From NCBI GenBank assembly GCA_934589835.1, contig CAKTOK010000007.1, positions 1 through 56,510 on the forward strand: a stretch of 56,510 bases of DNA, in the 5' to 3' direction. A model generated the notes under the pieces. The model saw only the letters and a list, made by a program, of their open reading frames with translations, was not told the DNA's origin and did not search any database. The stretch is from an uncultured Oscillospiraceae bacterium. Its GTDB lineage: Bacteria > Bacillota > Clostridia > Oscillospirales > Oscillospiraceae. Position numbers and translations under genes: made by a program. Of the stretch, positions 31,582-41,667 are shown one piece after another. The first letter of the stretch is position 1. Every line of letters starts with the position of its first letter.

Positions 31582-33030
31582 ATGGGCGTTCTGTCTCATT
31601 TGGAACCGAAAAGCGTCTTTACCTATTTTGAGCGGCTGTGCGCCGTGCCCCACGGCAGCGGCAACACCAAGCTCATCAGCGACCTGTGCGTTGCCATGGC
31701 CCGGGAGCTGGGCCTGAAATACCGGCAGGAGGCATGCAACAACGTCATCATCTGGAAGGACGCCTCCGCCGGCTACGAAAATGCCGCCCCCGTTATTTTG
31801 CAGGGCCACATGGACATGGTCTGCGCCCAGACGGAGGACTGCGCCAAGGATATGGCCCGGGAGGGGCTGGATCTGGCCACCGACGGAGACTATGTCTGGG
31901 CCGAAAAGACCTCGCTGGGCGGCGATGACTGCATCGCCGTTGCCGCCGCCTTCGCCATTCTGGCAGATAATTCCCTGCCCCATCCCCCGCTGGAGGTGGT
32001 CATCACCGTGGACGAGGAGACGGGCATGGACGGCGCGGTGGCGCTGGACTGCTCCGATCTGAAGGGCCGCCGCCTGCTGAATCTGGACTCCGAGGAGGAG
32101 GGCGTTTTCACCGTGGGCTGCGCCGGCGGCCTGCGGGCCGACTGCCTGCTGCCCGCTGAAAAGCAGCCGCTCCACGGGGAAAAGGTCTTTGCTGTCACCA
32201 TTTCCGGCCTGCGGGGCGGCCACTCCGGTGCCGAGATCGACAAGGGCCGCGCCAGCGCCAACACCCTGATGGGCCGCGTGCTGTACACCGCCATGGAGCG
32301 GCTGGGCAGTCTGCGGATCGCCGGCCTGCGGGGCGGCCAATTTGACAATGTCATCTGCCCCCGCTGCGATGCGGTGGTGGCGGTGCCCGCCGGAAAAGAG
32401 GAAGAATTTTCCAGCTTTGTGCGGGATTTTTCCGGTATCATGAAGAACGAATATGCCGTGACCGATCCGGACGTGACCCTTTGCGCCGCAGCGGCTCACG
32501 CCGACAGCGCCTATTCGGAGGCCGCGTCGGAGCGGATGCTTCATGTACTGCTGGCCCTGCCTCAGGGTGTGCAGGTCATGAGCGCCGACTTCCCGGGCCT
32601 TGTCCAGACCTCCCTGAACCTGGGCGTCATGGACGGGCTGGACGACGGTCTGCACGTCTCCTTCTCCATCCGGTCCTCCGTGGCCAGCCAGAAGGAGATG
32701 GTGCTCCAGCGGGTGCGCTCCATCGTGGAGTATGCCGGCGGTCAGGTGGTCACCCACGGCGACTACCCCGCGTGGCAGTACGCCCGGGTGTCCCCGCTGC
32801 GGGACACGGTGATGGCCGCCTACCGCCGCCTGACCGGCAGGGAGGGCGTGGTCATGGCCACCCACGGCGGACTGGAGTGCGGCCTGCTCATCAGCAAGAT
32901 GCCCGGGCTGGACGCCGTCTCGCTGGGGCCGGAGCTCCATGACATCCACTCCCCCCGGGAGCGGCTGGGCGTGGCCTCCGTCGGCCGGATGTACGAGCTG
33001 GTGTGCGAGGTGCTGAAGAACTGCCGGTGA
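31582..33030 (+). CDS. pepD: Aminoacyl-histidine dipeptidase (PepD, M20 family)
   Basis: A 482-residue zinc dipeptidase. Family marks are FERLCAVPHGSGNTKLISDL, metal ligands in VILQGHMDMVCAQ and SLGGDDCIAVAAAFAIL, catalytic Glu in VVITVDEETGMDGAVAL, the lid-domain GLRGGHSGAEIDKGR and the C-terminal His in ELHDIHSPRERLGV. PepD-type enzymes cleave carnosine and other Xaa-His dipeptides, with broad activity. GAAAGGAG precedes the ATG. It is second in the operon after the M24 peptidase and is followed after 31 bp by a binding lipoprotein gene. Confidence 0.95.
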   Translation: MGVLSHLEPKSVFTYFERLCAVPHGSGNTKLISDLCVAMARELGLKYRQEACNNVIIWKDASAGYENAAPVILQGHMDMVCAQTEDCAKDMAREGLDLATDGDYVWAEKTSLGGDDCIAVAAAFAILADNSLPHPPLEVVITVDEETGMDGAVALDCSDLKGRRLLNLDSEEEGVFTVGCAGGLRADCLLPAEKQPLHGEKVFAVTISGLRGGHSGAEIDKGRASANTLMGRVLYTAMERLGSLRIAGLRGGQFDNVICPRCDAVVAVPAGKEEEFSSFVRDFSGIMKNEYAVTDPDVTLCAAAAHADSAYSEAASERMLHVLLALPQGVQVMSADFPGLVQTSLNLGVMDGLDDGLHVSFSIRSSVASQKEMVLQRVRSIVEYAGGQVVTHGDYPAWQYARVSPLRDTVMAAYRRLTGREGVVMATHGGLECGLLISKMPGLDAVSLGPELHDIHSPRERLGVASVGRMYELVCEVLKNCR

Positions 33031-33061
33031 TCCGGTATTCTCTGAAAAAGGAGGACGTTCC

Positions 33062-34042
33062 ATGGGGCGCATCATCCCCCTGCTGCTGAGTCTGCTCCTG
33101 CTGTGCGGCTGCGCGTCGGACAGCGGCTCCCGCGTGCCCGCGCCGGACGATGCGGACCGGCTGGTGATCTTTACCGCCAGCAGCGCCGCCGTCTATGACG
33201 ACGCGGTGCGGGAGTTCGAGCGGCGCACCGGTATCTGGGTGGAGGTCCGCACGGCGGACGGCACGCTGCCCCTGCTGGAGGAGATCGCCGCCGGCGGCAG
33301 CGGCTGCGATCTGCTGCTGGGCGCCGCGCCGGACGTGCTGACGGCCTACGCCGGCTGCTTTGCGCCCTATGCCTCGCCGCTGGCGGCGGATATTGCCGCC
33401 GCCTACCGCGACGGGGAGGACCGCTGGACGCCCTTTTCCCTGCTGCCGCTGGCCCTCGTCTACAACGACCAGCTGGTGCAGCGCAATGTGCCCGACTGCT
33501 GGGCCGACCTGCTGTCGCCGGCGTGGCGGGGCCGCGTGGCCTATCCCGACCCCGCCGTGACCGCCGTGGGCTATACCGCCCTGCAGGCGCTGCTTCAGAC
33601 CGGCGGCGAGGCGGAAACCGTGCTGCCCGCGCTGTACCGCAACGGCAGCGGCGTATTGCCCTCCGCAGCCGCCGTGGTGGAGGCCGTGGCCGATGGCAGC
33701 TGCTATGTGGGCGTGACCACGGAGGATCTGGCCCTGCGGGCGGCGGAGAGCGGCCGGAGCGTCACGGTGGTCTATCCCGCGGAGGGGACCGTGGTTCAGC
33801 CCGACTGTGCCGCCGTGGTGCGGGACTGCGCCCACGAGGACAGCGCCCGCGCCTTCATCGACTTTCTCCTCAGCGACGAGGTCCAGACACGTCTGGCCCG
33901 CCAGTCCCGCCGCGCCGTGCGGGGCAGCGCCGCCGGCGGCGTTCTGCCGCAGGCGCTGGCCTACGACGCCGATGAGGCGGGGTCGGCGCTGCCGGAGCTG
34001 CTGGCCCTGTGGAACAGCCTGACGGCGGAGGAGGCGGCATGA
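33062..34042 (+). CDS. ABC-type solute-binding lipoprotein, probably part of the sensor system
   Basis: A 326-residue lipoprotein. A signal peptide ends in lipobox LLCGC (Cys17). The body is an iron/organophosphate-type (AfuA-like) binding fold: LVIFTASSAAVYDDAVREFE, GSGCDLLLGAAPDVL, PFSLLPLALVYNDQLV, PAWRGRVAYPDPAVTAVG and DSARAFIDFLLSDEVQTRLA. Its stop overlaps the ATG of the histidine kinase (ATGA), and no permease is adjacent, so it most likely presents a ligand to the kinase rather than to a transporter, as PgtC-like proteins do in phosphoglycerate sensing. Ligand unknown; hexose phosphate, phosphonate or metal are options. Confidence 0.85.
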   Translation: MGRIIPLLLSLLLLCGCASDSGSRVPAPDDADRLVIFTASSAAVYDDAVREFERRTGIWVEVRTADGTLPLLEEIAAGGSGCDLLLGAAPDVLTAYAGCFAPYASPLAADIAAAYRDGEDRWTPFSLLPLALVYNDQLVQRNVPDCWADLLSPAWRGRVAYPDPAVTAVGYTALQALLQTGGEAETVLPALYRNGSGVLPSAAAVVEAVADGSCYVGVTTEDLALRAAESGRSVTVVYPAEGTVVQPDCAAVVRDCAHEDSARAFIDFLLSDEVQTRLARQSRRAVRGSAAGGVLPQALAYDADEAGSALPELLALWNSLTAEEAA

Positions 34043-35742
34043 GGCTGAGGAATTGGGTCCGCCGGTCCTTCCGCAATCGGACCTTTGTCACCATTCTGGT
34101 AGTGACGCTGCTGCCGCTGCTACTGTGCGACGTGGTGATGATCCGCATCATCGCGGCCCGCACGGATCACGCCCAGGCCCGACAGGGGCAGGCGGCGGTG
34201 GACACGCTGGCGCAGCGCCTGTCCCAGACCGCCGCGCTGTGCGGCGACACCACGGACGCGCTGGCCACCAGCACCATCACCCGCAGCGCTCTGCGCCGGA
34301 CGGGACAGGACTCCCGTCTGCTGTACCAGTTCCTGTACCGGCGGTCCGCGCCGCTGCGGGCCTATGCCGAGCTGGAGATCTACGATGCGCGGGGCGTCTG
34401 CCTTTACACCACCGGCGCCTCCCTGCCCACGGCGCCGCTGGACACCGACTGGGGCGCGCTGTACGCCGCCCGCCGCAGCCAGGGCACCGTGTTCCTCAGC
34501 GGCAGCAGCCGCGGCCTGCTGGCGGCGCGGACCGTCACCGGCTACGGCGGGCAGCTGCTGGGCTATGTGACGGCCCGCATCGACAGCGACGGCTTCGCGC
34601 AGCTCTTTGACGGGGTGATGGCCCCCGCCGACGACCTGCTGGTGCTGGACGGCACCTGGCGCACCGTCTACTACACCCGCACGGTGCAGGCCGACCGGAC
34701 CGTGGCCGCCCTGCGGAGCCAGCTGCTGGCGGGTCAGAGGCTCACCGGCGCCGACGGCGACAACTGCGCCTTCTACACCGCCGCCTGCGGCGAGTTGACG
34801 CTGCTGCTCCAGCAGCCCCGCATCTACACGGGGCAGGTGCTGCGCTCCCTCTATCTGGTGGGTGCGGCGCTGGGCGTGCTGTGTCTGGGGCTGTGCGCCG
34901 TGGCGGCGTGGTGGCTCAGCCGCTATCTGTCCCGACCCATCAACGCGCTGGACGACGCCATGCGGCAGGTGGAGCGGGGCGACTATGACGTGCAGCTGTA
35001 TCTGGACAGCCCCGACGAGCTGGGCCGTCTGGCCGCCAGCTTCAACCGCATGACCGAGGAGTACCGCCAGAATCTGGAGCGCTCCGTCCAGCGGCAGCGG
35101 GAGCTGACGGAGACGCAGCTGCGGATGCTGCAGGCCCAGCTGAATCCCCACTTTCTCTACAACACGCTGGACTGCATGAAATGGCTGGGCGTGGCCAACC
35201 ACGTCCCTCAGATCGCGGATATGTCCACGGATCTGGCGGCCCTGCTGCGGGCGGGCATCTCCGGCAGCGAGCTGATCCCGCTGGAGGACGAGCTGGAGCT
35301 GGTCCGTCAATATCTGAACATTCAGGAGATCCGGTTCGAGGACCGGTTCGTGTGCGAGATCGACGTGGACGAGCGGTTCCAGCACTGCATCGTGCCGAAA
35401 ATGGTGCTCCAGCCGCTGGTGGAAAATGCCATCATCCACGGCGTAGCCGATCTGGAGGAGGGCTACATCAAGCTGTGGGCCGAGGAGCGGGACGGAGACC
35501 TTCTGCTGTCGGTGTCCGACAACGGGCGGGGCATCTCACGGGAGGTGCTGGCCCGTCTGGCGCGGCATCAGGACATTCCCGGCGGCCATCTGGGGCTGAA
35601 CAATGTGGACCGCATCATCCGCCTGTACTACGGGGCCGGCTACGGCCTGTCCGCCGCCAACAGCGAAGGCGGCGGCAGCTGTGTGACGCTGCGCCTGCCC
35701 ATGACGAAAGGAGAAGGCCATGCTGAAGGTATTGATCGTTGA
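34039..35742 (+). CDS. Sensor histidine kinase (YesM/LytS-like)
   Basis: A 567-residue membrane kinase. An N-terminal helix (TFVTILVVTLLPLLLCDVVM) and a second helix near 270-295 bracket a ~220-residue extracytoplasmic sensor domain. A HAMP domain follows (YLSRPINALDDAMRQVERGD). The histidine-kinase domain of the YesM type has His371 in QAQLNPHFLYNTLD, and the ATPase domain shows N-box LQPLVENAIIHG and G-box SDNGRGIS and GGHLGLNNV. It overlaps both neighbours: the lipoprotein gene by 4 bp and the regulator gene by 23 bp. It should phosphorylate the response regulator at 35720-36460. Confidence 0.94.
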   Translation: MRLRNWVRRSFRNRTFVTILVVTLLPLLLCDVVMIRIIAARTDHAQARQGQAAVDTLAQRLSQTAALCGDTTDALATSTITRSALRRTGQDSRLLYQFLYRRSAPLRAYAELEIYDARGVCLYTTGASLPTAPLDTDWGALYAARRSQGTVFLSGSSRGLLAARTVTGYGGQLLGYVTARIDSDGFAQLFDGVMAPADDLLVLDGTWRTVYYTRTVQADRTVAALRSQLLAGQRLTGADGDNCAFYTAACGELTLLLQQPRIYTGQVLRSLYLVGAALGVLCLGLCAVAAWWLSRYLSRPINALDDAMRQVERGDYDVQLYLDSPDELGRLAASFNRMTEEYRQNLERSVQRQRELTETQLRMLQAQLNPHFLYNTLDCMKWLGVANHVPQIADMSTDLAALLRAGISGSELIPLEDELELVRQYLNIQEIRFEDRFVCEIDVDERFQHCIVPKMVLQPLVENAIIHGVADLEEGYIKLWAEERDGDLLLSVSDNGRGISREVLARLARHQDIPGGHLGLNNVDRIIRLYYGAGYGLSAANSEGGGSCVTLRLPMTKGEGHAEGIDR

Positions 35743-36460
35743 CGATGAGACAGTGGTGCGCCGCGGTATCGTGCTGGGCGTGGACTGGGCCTCCATGGAC
35801 TGCGTGGTGGTGGGCGAGGCAGCCAACGGCGAGGAGGGGCTGGCCGCGGCGGAGCGGTACAATCCCAATCTCATCATCACCGACGTGCGGATGCCCCGCA
35901 TGGACGGCATCGAGATGATGCGCCGCCTGCGGGAAAAAGAGTGTACGGCCCATTTCATCGTGCTCACCGCCTACGACGAGTTCGACTATGCCCGCGCCGC
36001 CCTGCGCTACGGCGCGGCGGACTATCTGCTCAAGCCCTTCCGCGATCAGGATCTGGTGGCCGCCATCGCCCGTGTGCGGGAGAAGGAGGGGGCCGGTCAG
36101 GTGACGGAGGATACGCTGCTGCTGCCCAAGGGCGACAAGAGCAAGTATGTGCTCCAGACCCTGAACTACATCGCCGAGCACTATGCCGACACCGACATCA
36201 ACATCGCCTCCATTGCCCGCCATATCGGCATCAGCGAGGGGCATCTGAGCCATGTGTTCAAAAAGGAGACCAACTACACGGCCCTGGGCTACCTCACCCA
36301 GTACCGCATCCACACGGCCCGCAAGCTGCTGGCCGATTGCCGGTATAAGGTGTACGAGGTGGCGGAGATGGTGGGCTACCGTGATGTGGCCTATTTCGGC
36401 AGTACCTTCAAAAAGCTCACCGGTATGTCCCCTTCGGAATATCAGGACCGGTGCCGGTAG
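35720..36460 (+). CDS. AraC-type response regulator (YesN-like)
   Basis: A 246-residue regulator. The receiver domain (1-120) keeps the acidic pair Asp8/Asp9 (LIVDDE), phosphorylation site Asp55 (LIITDVRMPRMDG), Thr/Ala (VLTAYDEFDYA) and Lys (LLKPF). A C-terminal AraC domain (about 145-245) carries INIASIARHIGISEGHLSHV and VYEVAEMVGYRDVAYFGSTF. It is the partner of the kinase upstream and ends just before a terminator. It probably activates the binding-protein/ABC genes that start at the promoter 36550-36577. Confidence 0.95.
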   Translation: MLKVLIVDDETVVRRGIVLGVDWASMDCVVVGEAANGEEGLAAAERYNPNLIITDVRMPRMDGIEMMRRLREKECTAHFIVLTAYDEFDYARAALRYGAADYLLKPFRDQDLVAAIARVREKEGAGQVTEDTLLLPKGDKSKYVLQTLNYIAEHYADTDINIASIARHIGISEGHLSHVFKKETNYTALGYLTQYRIHTARKLLADCRYKVYEVAEMVGYRDVAYFGSTFKKLTGMSPSEYQDRCR

Positions 36461-36480
36461 GAGAAAAGTGCACAAAAAGG

Positions 36481-36512
36481 AGCGGTGCGTTTTGACACGC
36501 GCCGCTTTTTTG
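36481..36512 (+). terminator. Terminator of the peptidase/sensor operon
   Basis: The stem AGCGGTGCGT/ACGCGCCGCT (one wobble) with a 6-nt loop is followed by six T, 20 bp after the response-regulator stop. Confidence 0.85.
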
Positions 36513-36549
36513 CACAGAATCCTCCTGATAATCGCAGAGATGTCCCGTT

Positions 36550-36577
36550 TTGCCGGCGCTGGCGCGGCTGGTATAAT
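36550..36577 (+). promoter_or_regulatory. Promoter of the binding-protein/ABC operon
   Basis: TTGCCG (36550-36555) and consensus TATAAT (36572-36577) have a 16-bp spacer. The weak -35 box would suit activation by the adjacent response regulator. Confidence 0.65.
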
Positions 36578-36631
36578 GACAGTGCGGCAGTATGTGCATA
36601 CTGCCCGATTTTCAAAAAAGGAGAATCTGGA

Positions 36632-37882
36632 ATGAAAAAGTTTGCTGCTCTCTTGCTGGCGCTGGTCATGGCTCTGAGTCTGGTGGCCTGCGGCGACAAG
36701 ACCCCCGCCGATAACGTCGGCGGAGACACCCCCGATGTCAAGGATTATTCCGGCTATACCATCCGCATCTACTCCAACTCCAACTCCACGGAGCGTACCA
36801 CCTGGCTGATCAATGCCGCCAAGGACGCCGGCTTTACCGTCTCCATCGACGATAACAGCGTCATCTCCGGCGACACCGCCGCCATTCAGGCCGCCAACGA
36901 GAACAAGGACGGCGACATCCTGTTCGGACTGAACGAGACCCGCTGGAGTCAGGTCGTCAACGGCACCTACGAGAACCTGTCTCTGGTGGACTGGACGCCC
37001 TCCTGGGCCGATCAGGTGGGCGAGTATGCCTATCCCGGCGCTGCCTACGGTCTGGTCATCCAGAACGTGCTGATGCTGTACCGTACCGATGAGCTGGGCA
37101 CCAACGGCGAGGCCCTGCACTTCGCACACTGGTCCGACATCGTGAACTGCGGCTACAAGTGGTACCGTCAGAACAAGGTCGGCGGCACCACCAACGCCAA
37201 CATCAACTCCGCCCTGCTGTACTCCTACATCGATCCCACCTCCCCCGCCGGCGGCGTGTCCATCGACGGCTGGAAGATGCTGTGGAACTACTGCGCCAAC
37301 GGCGTGTACTCCTCCGATGACACCTACAAGTACGGCTTCGATCCTCTGAACAAGGGCGATGTGGCCGTGTCCACCTTCTACTCCTCCTCTCTGTACGGCA
37401 AGATCGATGCCGCTGCCGAGAGCTCTGAGACCCCCCTGAAGGGCACCATGACTCCCGAGAACTGGAATCTGGTGGAGATCGATGACGGCACCTACTACAT
37501 CGCCGAGTACATTGGCATCCTGAACAAGGAAGGCCGTACCGACGAGGAGACCGAGGCTGTCAAGGCGTTTGCCGAGTGGTTCGGCTCCGCCGAGACCCAG
37601 GCGGCCTGGGGCGAGGAGTTCGACTCCTATCCCTGCAACACCGCTGCGGCTGACATCCTGTACCCCGACGGCGTGCCCGCCATCTACACCCTGAAGAACT
37701 TCGCTCTGGCCAAGGTCGATGGCGACACCACCTACGCCGAGTATGTGGCCGCCCACTCCGCCGAGTGGACCAACATCCTGACCAATCTGGGCTTCTACTG
37801 GGCCGACAGCAGCGCCGCTGTTGCCGAGCCTGACTGGGACAATCTGGATTGGGCTACCCTGACTCAGAAGGCTGCTGAGTAA
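36632..37882 (+). CDS. ABC importer solute-binding lipoprotein (spermidine/putrescine- or iron-type class)
   Basis: A 416-residue lipoprotein with signal peptide and lipobox LSLVACGDK. The mature part starts with a typical binding-protein strand (YTIRIYSNSNSTERTTWLIN). It has a central DGDILFGLNETRWSQV and LVIQNVLMLYRTDELG, and many aromatic residues that may line the pocket (CGYKWYRQ, FWADS-like C-terminus). AAAGGAG precedes the ATG. It has no close resemblance to a specific ligand class that I can name. The ATPase and fused permease follow after a double hairpin, so this is their capture protein. High expression is suggested by codon choice and the intergenic hairpins. Confidence 0.88.
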   Translation: MKKFAALLLALVMALSLVACGDKTPADNVGGDTPDVKDYSGYTIRIYSNSNSTERTTWLINAAKDAGFTVSIDDNSVISGDTAAIQAANENKDGDILFGLNETRWSQVVNGTYENLSLVDWTPSWADQVGEYAYPGAAYGLVIQNVLMLYRTDELGTNGEALHFAHWSDIVNCGYKWYRQNKVGGTTNANINSALLYSYIDPTSPAGGVSIDGWKMLWNYCANGVYSSDDTYKYGFDPLNKGDVAVSTFYSSSLYGKIDAAAESSETPLKGTMTPENWNLVEIDDGTYYIAEYIGILNKEGRTDEETEAVKAFAEWFGSAETQAAWGEEFDSYPCNTAAADILYPDGVPAIYTLKNFALAKVDGDTTYAEYVAAHSAEWTNILTNLGFYWADSSAAVAEPDWDNLDWATLTQKAAE

Positions 37883-37901
37883 GCATCCTGTGTAGCAACT
37901 C

Positions 37902-37971
37902 CTGTGGCGAGCCGGACTCCGGCTCGCCACAGCTGTAAGGGCGGAAATCCGCCTTCCGCCTTTACAGCTGT
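37902..37971 (+). terminator. Double hairpin between binding protein and ATPase genes
   Basis: The first stem is 14 bp and perfect (37902-37915 with 37919-37932, 3-nt loop). The second is 16 bp with one mismatch (37929-37944 with 37956-37971) and shares four bases with the first, so they cannot both form fully. There is no T-tract. It probably causes partial termination or protects the 3' end of the upstream message, lowering ATPase and permease relative to the binding protein. Confidence 0.65.
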
Positions 37972-38058
37972 GAAGCAAGAGGGTACAATGGCAGTAAAAG
38001 AATACCGTCACTGACGCGGCCCGCGTGTCAGAAACAGAGCAAAGGAGTTTTGTGTGTT

Positions 38059-39085
<1,027 letters not shown>

Positions 39086-39093
<8 letters not shown>

Positions 39094-41014
39094 CGCTCTG
39101 ACGCGGCAGCGTCCCGACGCCGCCTTTGTGGTCCGGATCATCGGCATCGTGCTGTTTGCCTATTTCTTCTTTGGCTTTATGCTGCTGCCCTGCCTGAACA
39201 CCCTGACCAGTATCTTCACCACCAAGAACGCCGCCGGCGAGACGGACCCGTGGGCCGTCATCCGCTTCTTCTTCGCGGGCAATATGAGCCGCTATGTGTG
39301 GAACTCCCTGAAGCTGGCGCTGTGTCTGGTGGTCACCGTCAACGTGGTGGGCGTGTCCATCGTGCTGCTGACGGAGTACTTTGACATCAAGGGCGCCAAC
39401 ATCCTGCGCCTCGGCTACATGACCACCATGATCTACTCCGGCGTGGCGCTGGTCACGGGCTACCTGTTCCTGTACGACCCCAACGGCATTCTCACCACGG
39501 CGCTGGCCAATGCCTTCCCCGGCTTCAACCGCAGCTGGTTCTCCGGCTTCAACGCGGTGCTGTTCACCATGACCTTTGCGTGTACGTCCAACCATGCGCT
39601 GTTCCTGCGTAACGCCATCCGCGGCATTGACTACAACACGGTGGAGGCGGCGCGGAACATGGGCGCCAAGCCCTTCAAGGTGCTGTGGAAGGTGGTATTC
39701 CCCACGCTGGTGCCCACCATGTTCTCCCTGACGGTCATGACGTTCATCACCGGCCTTTGCGCCATGTCCGCCCCCACCCTGCTGGGCTACGACTCCATCA
39801 ACCCCGAGATCGTCCGGCTGGCAGGCTCCTCCGTGGCGGATGAGTCCTTCCCTCAGGCCCGCGCGGCCCTGCTGTCCATCATCCTGGCCATGTTCACCAT
39901 CGTACTGCTGACGGTGCTCTCCGCCTATGAGCGGAAGGGACACTATCTGTCCGTGTCCAAGACCAAGGCCAAGCTGGTAAAACAGAAGATCGCCAACCCC
40001 GTGTGGAACGTGCTGGCCCACATCTACGCCTATGTGCTGTTCGTGATCTACATGATCCCCGTGGTCATGATCGTCATCTTCTCCTTCCAGACCTACGGCG
40101 CCATCCGCATGAAGAAGCTGGATCTGAGCAGCTGGACGCTCATCAACTACTTCGGCACGCAGGACTATGAATATCTCACCAACCGCGGCACCTATAAGCT
40201 ACGCAAGGGCTCCATCTCCGGCCTGTTCGCCAACGAGGCCACGCTGGGCGGCATCAAGATGAGCTTTGTGCTGTCGGTGCTGGCGGCGGCGCTGGCCTGC
40301 CTGATCGTGGTGGTGGCCTGCAACTACATCTTCAAGAATCGCAACAAGAAGTCCGGCATCGTGCTGGAATACTGTCTGCTGTTCCCGTGGCTGCTGCCCA
40401 CCATCCTGATCTGCTACTCCTACCGCACCTACTTCAACTCCGACGCCGTCTGGTATGTGGGCAACATGAACCTGTACTATGCGGAGAACGTCCGGCTGCT
40501 GATCGTGCTGGCCTACACGGTGGTGAAGCTGCCCTTCTCGCTGCGTATGATCAAGGCCGCCTTCTACTCCATCGACTCGGAGCTGGAGGATGCCGCCCGC
40601 AACATGGGCGCCAGCGGTCTGCGTACCTTCCTGAAGGTGAAGCTGCCCATTATCCTGCCCAGCGTGCTGGCGGTATTCGCCCTGAACTTCAACGCCCTGT
40701 TCACGGAGTACGATATGTCCGCCACCTTCGCTAGCTCCTACGGCACCAGCTACGCCATGGTCATCCAGTCCATGTGCGCCGAGGAGGGGCTGTACGGCTA
40801 CAACGTCAACGCCTCCGGCCGCCGCTGCGCCTCCACGGTCTTTATCATGATCGTGTCGGGCCTCATCCTGTATCTGGTCTACGGCGTGGGCGGACGTGAT
40901 CTGGGCGAGCGGCTGGATGCCAGAGCCCGCCGCAAGCGCATTCTCAACCGCATGGCCGGCGTGTTCCGCCGGTCCGGCGACAGCGCCGTGGAGGAGCCGG
41001 GAGAACAGCTATGA
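39086..41014 (+). CDS. Fused two-domain ABC importer permease
   Basis: A 642-residue membrane protein with two complete permease domains of the FbpB/ThiP type. Each has its own cytoplasmic EAA loop: NTVEAARNMGAKPFKVLW at about 190 and SELEDAARNMGASGLRTFLK at about 515. Some 12 membrane segments are visible. Such fusions replace the usual pair of separate permeases in iron, thiamine and hexose-phosphate importers. It overlaps the ATPase gene by 8 bp and the HAD gene by 4 bp, so all three are co-translated. The substrate is not evident from the sequence. Confidence 0.93.
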
Positions 41015-41616
41015 TCCGACACATCGTATTTGACATGGGACAGGTGCTGGTGAATTTCAGCGCCGGGCTGTTTACGGAGCGCCTTCACCTCAACGAGGAG
41101 GACGCCGTCCTCATCCGCCGGGAGGTCCTGCAAACCACGGAGTGGATCCGTCTGGATCGCGGCACCATCTCCCTTGACGACGCGCTGGTGCAGATGCAGG
41201 CGCGGCTGCCCCACCGTCTCCACGGCGCGGCGGAATATCTGGTCCACCGGTGGAACGACCCCATCGTGCCGGTGGCCGGCATGGCGGAGCTGGCCCGCGA
41301 CCTGAAGGAGGCGGGGTACGACCTGTACCTGCTGAGCAACGCCGCCAGCCGCCACGCCGACTATTGGCACGACGTTCCCGGCAGCCGGTACTTCAGCGGC
41401 ACGTTCATCTCCGCCGATTACCACCTGCTGAAGCCGGAGGACGCCATTTATCAGGCGTTCTTCCGCAAATTCGGCCTCAAGCCGGAGGAGTGCCTGTTCA
41501 TCGACGACTCCCCCGCCAACATCGAGGCGTCCCAGAATGCCGGCATGGACGGCATCGTCTTCCACGGCGACGCCGCCCACCTCCGCCGCCAGCTGGAGGC
41601 GCGGCACATCCTGTAA
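41011..41616 (+). CDS. HAD superfamily hydrolase (YihX-like sugar phosphatase group)
   Basis: A 201-residue HAD subfamily IA protein. Motif I is VFDMGQVLVNF (Asp8, with Gly in place of the second acid, as in YihX-type proteins), motif II is LYLLSNAA, motif III is the Lys of LLKPEDAIYQ, and motif IV is CLFIDDSPANIEASQ. A helical cap lies between motifs I and II. YihX-type members dephosphorylate sugar phosphates such as alpha-glucose-1-phosphate. Its ATG overlaps the permease stop (ATGA), which links it to transport; it may dephosphorylate an imported phosphorylated compound. Motif I with a Gly could reduce turnover. Confidence 0.88.
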   Translation: MIRHIVFDMGQVLVNFSAGLFTERLHLNEEDAVLIRREVLQTTEWIRLDRGTISLDDALVQMQARLPHRLHGAAEYLVHRWNDPIVPVAGMAELARDLKEAGYDLYLLSNAASRHADYWHDVPGSRYFSGTFISADYHLLKPEDAIYQAFFRKFGLKPEECLFIDDSPANIEASQNAGMDGIVFHGDAAHLRRQLEARHIL

Positions 41617-41621
41617 GCGTG

Positions 41622-41661
41622 AAAAAAAGACCTGCTGCACCGTGAGCAGCAGGTCTTTTTT
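41622..41661. terminator. Bidirectional terminator
   Basis: A stem of about 16 bp (AAAAAGACCTGCTGC and its complement) with a 7-nt loop and T-tracts on both strands separates the HAD gene from the convergent GerMN gene. Confidence 0.9.
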
Positions 41662-41667
41662 GATCCG

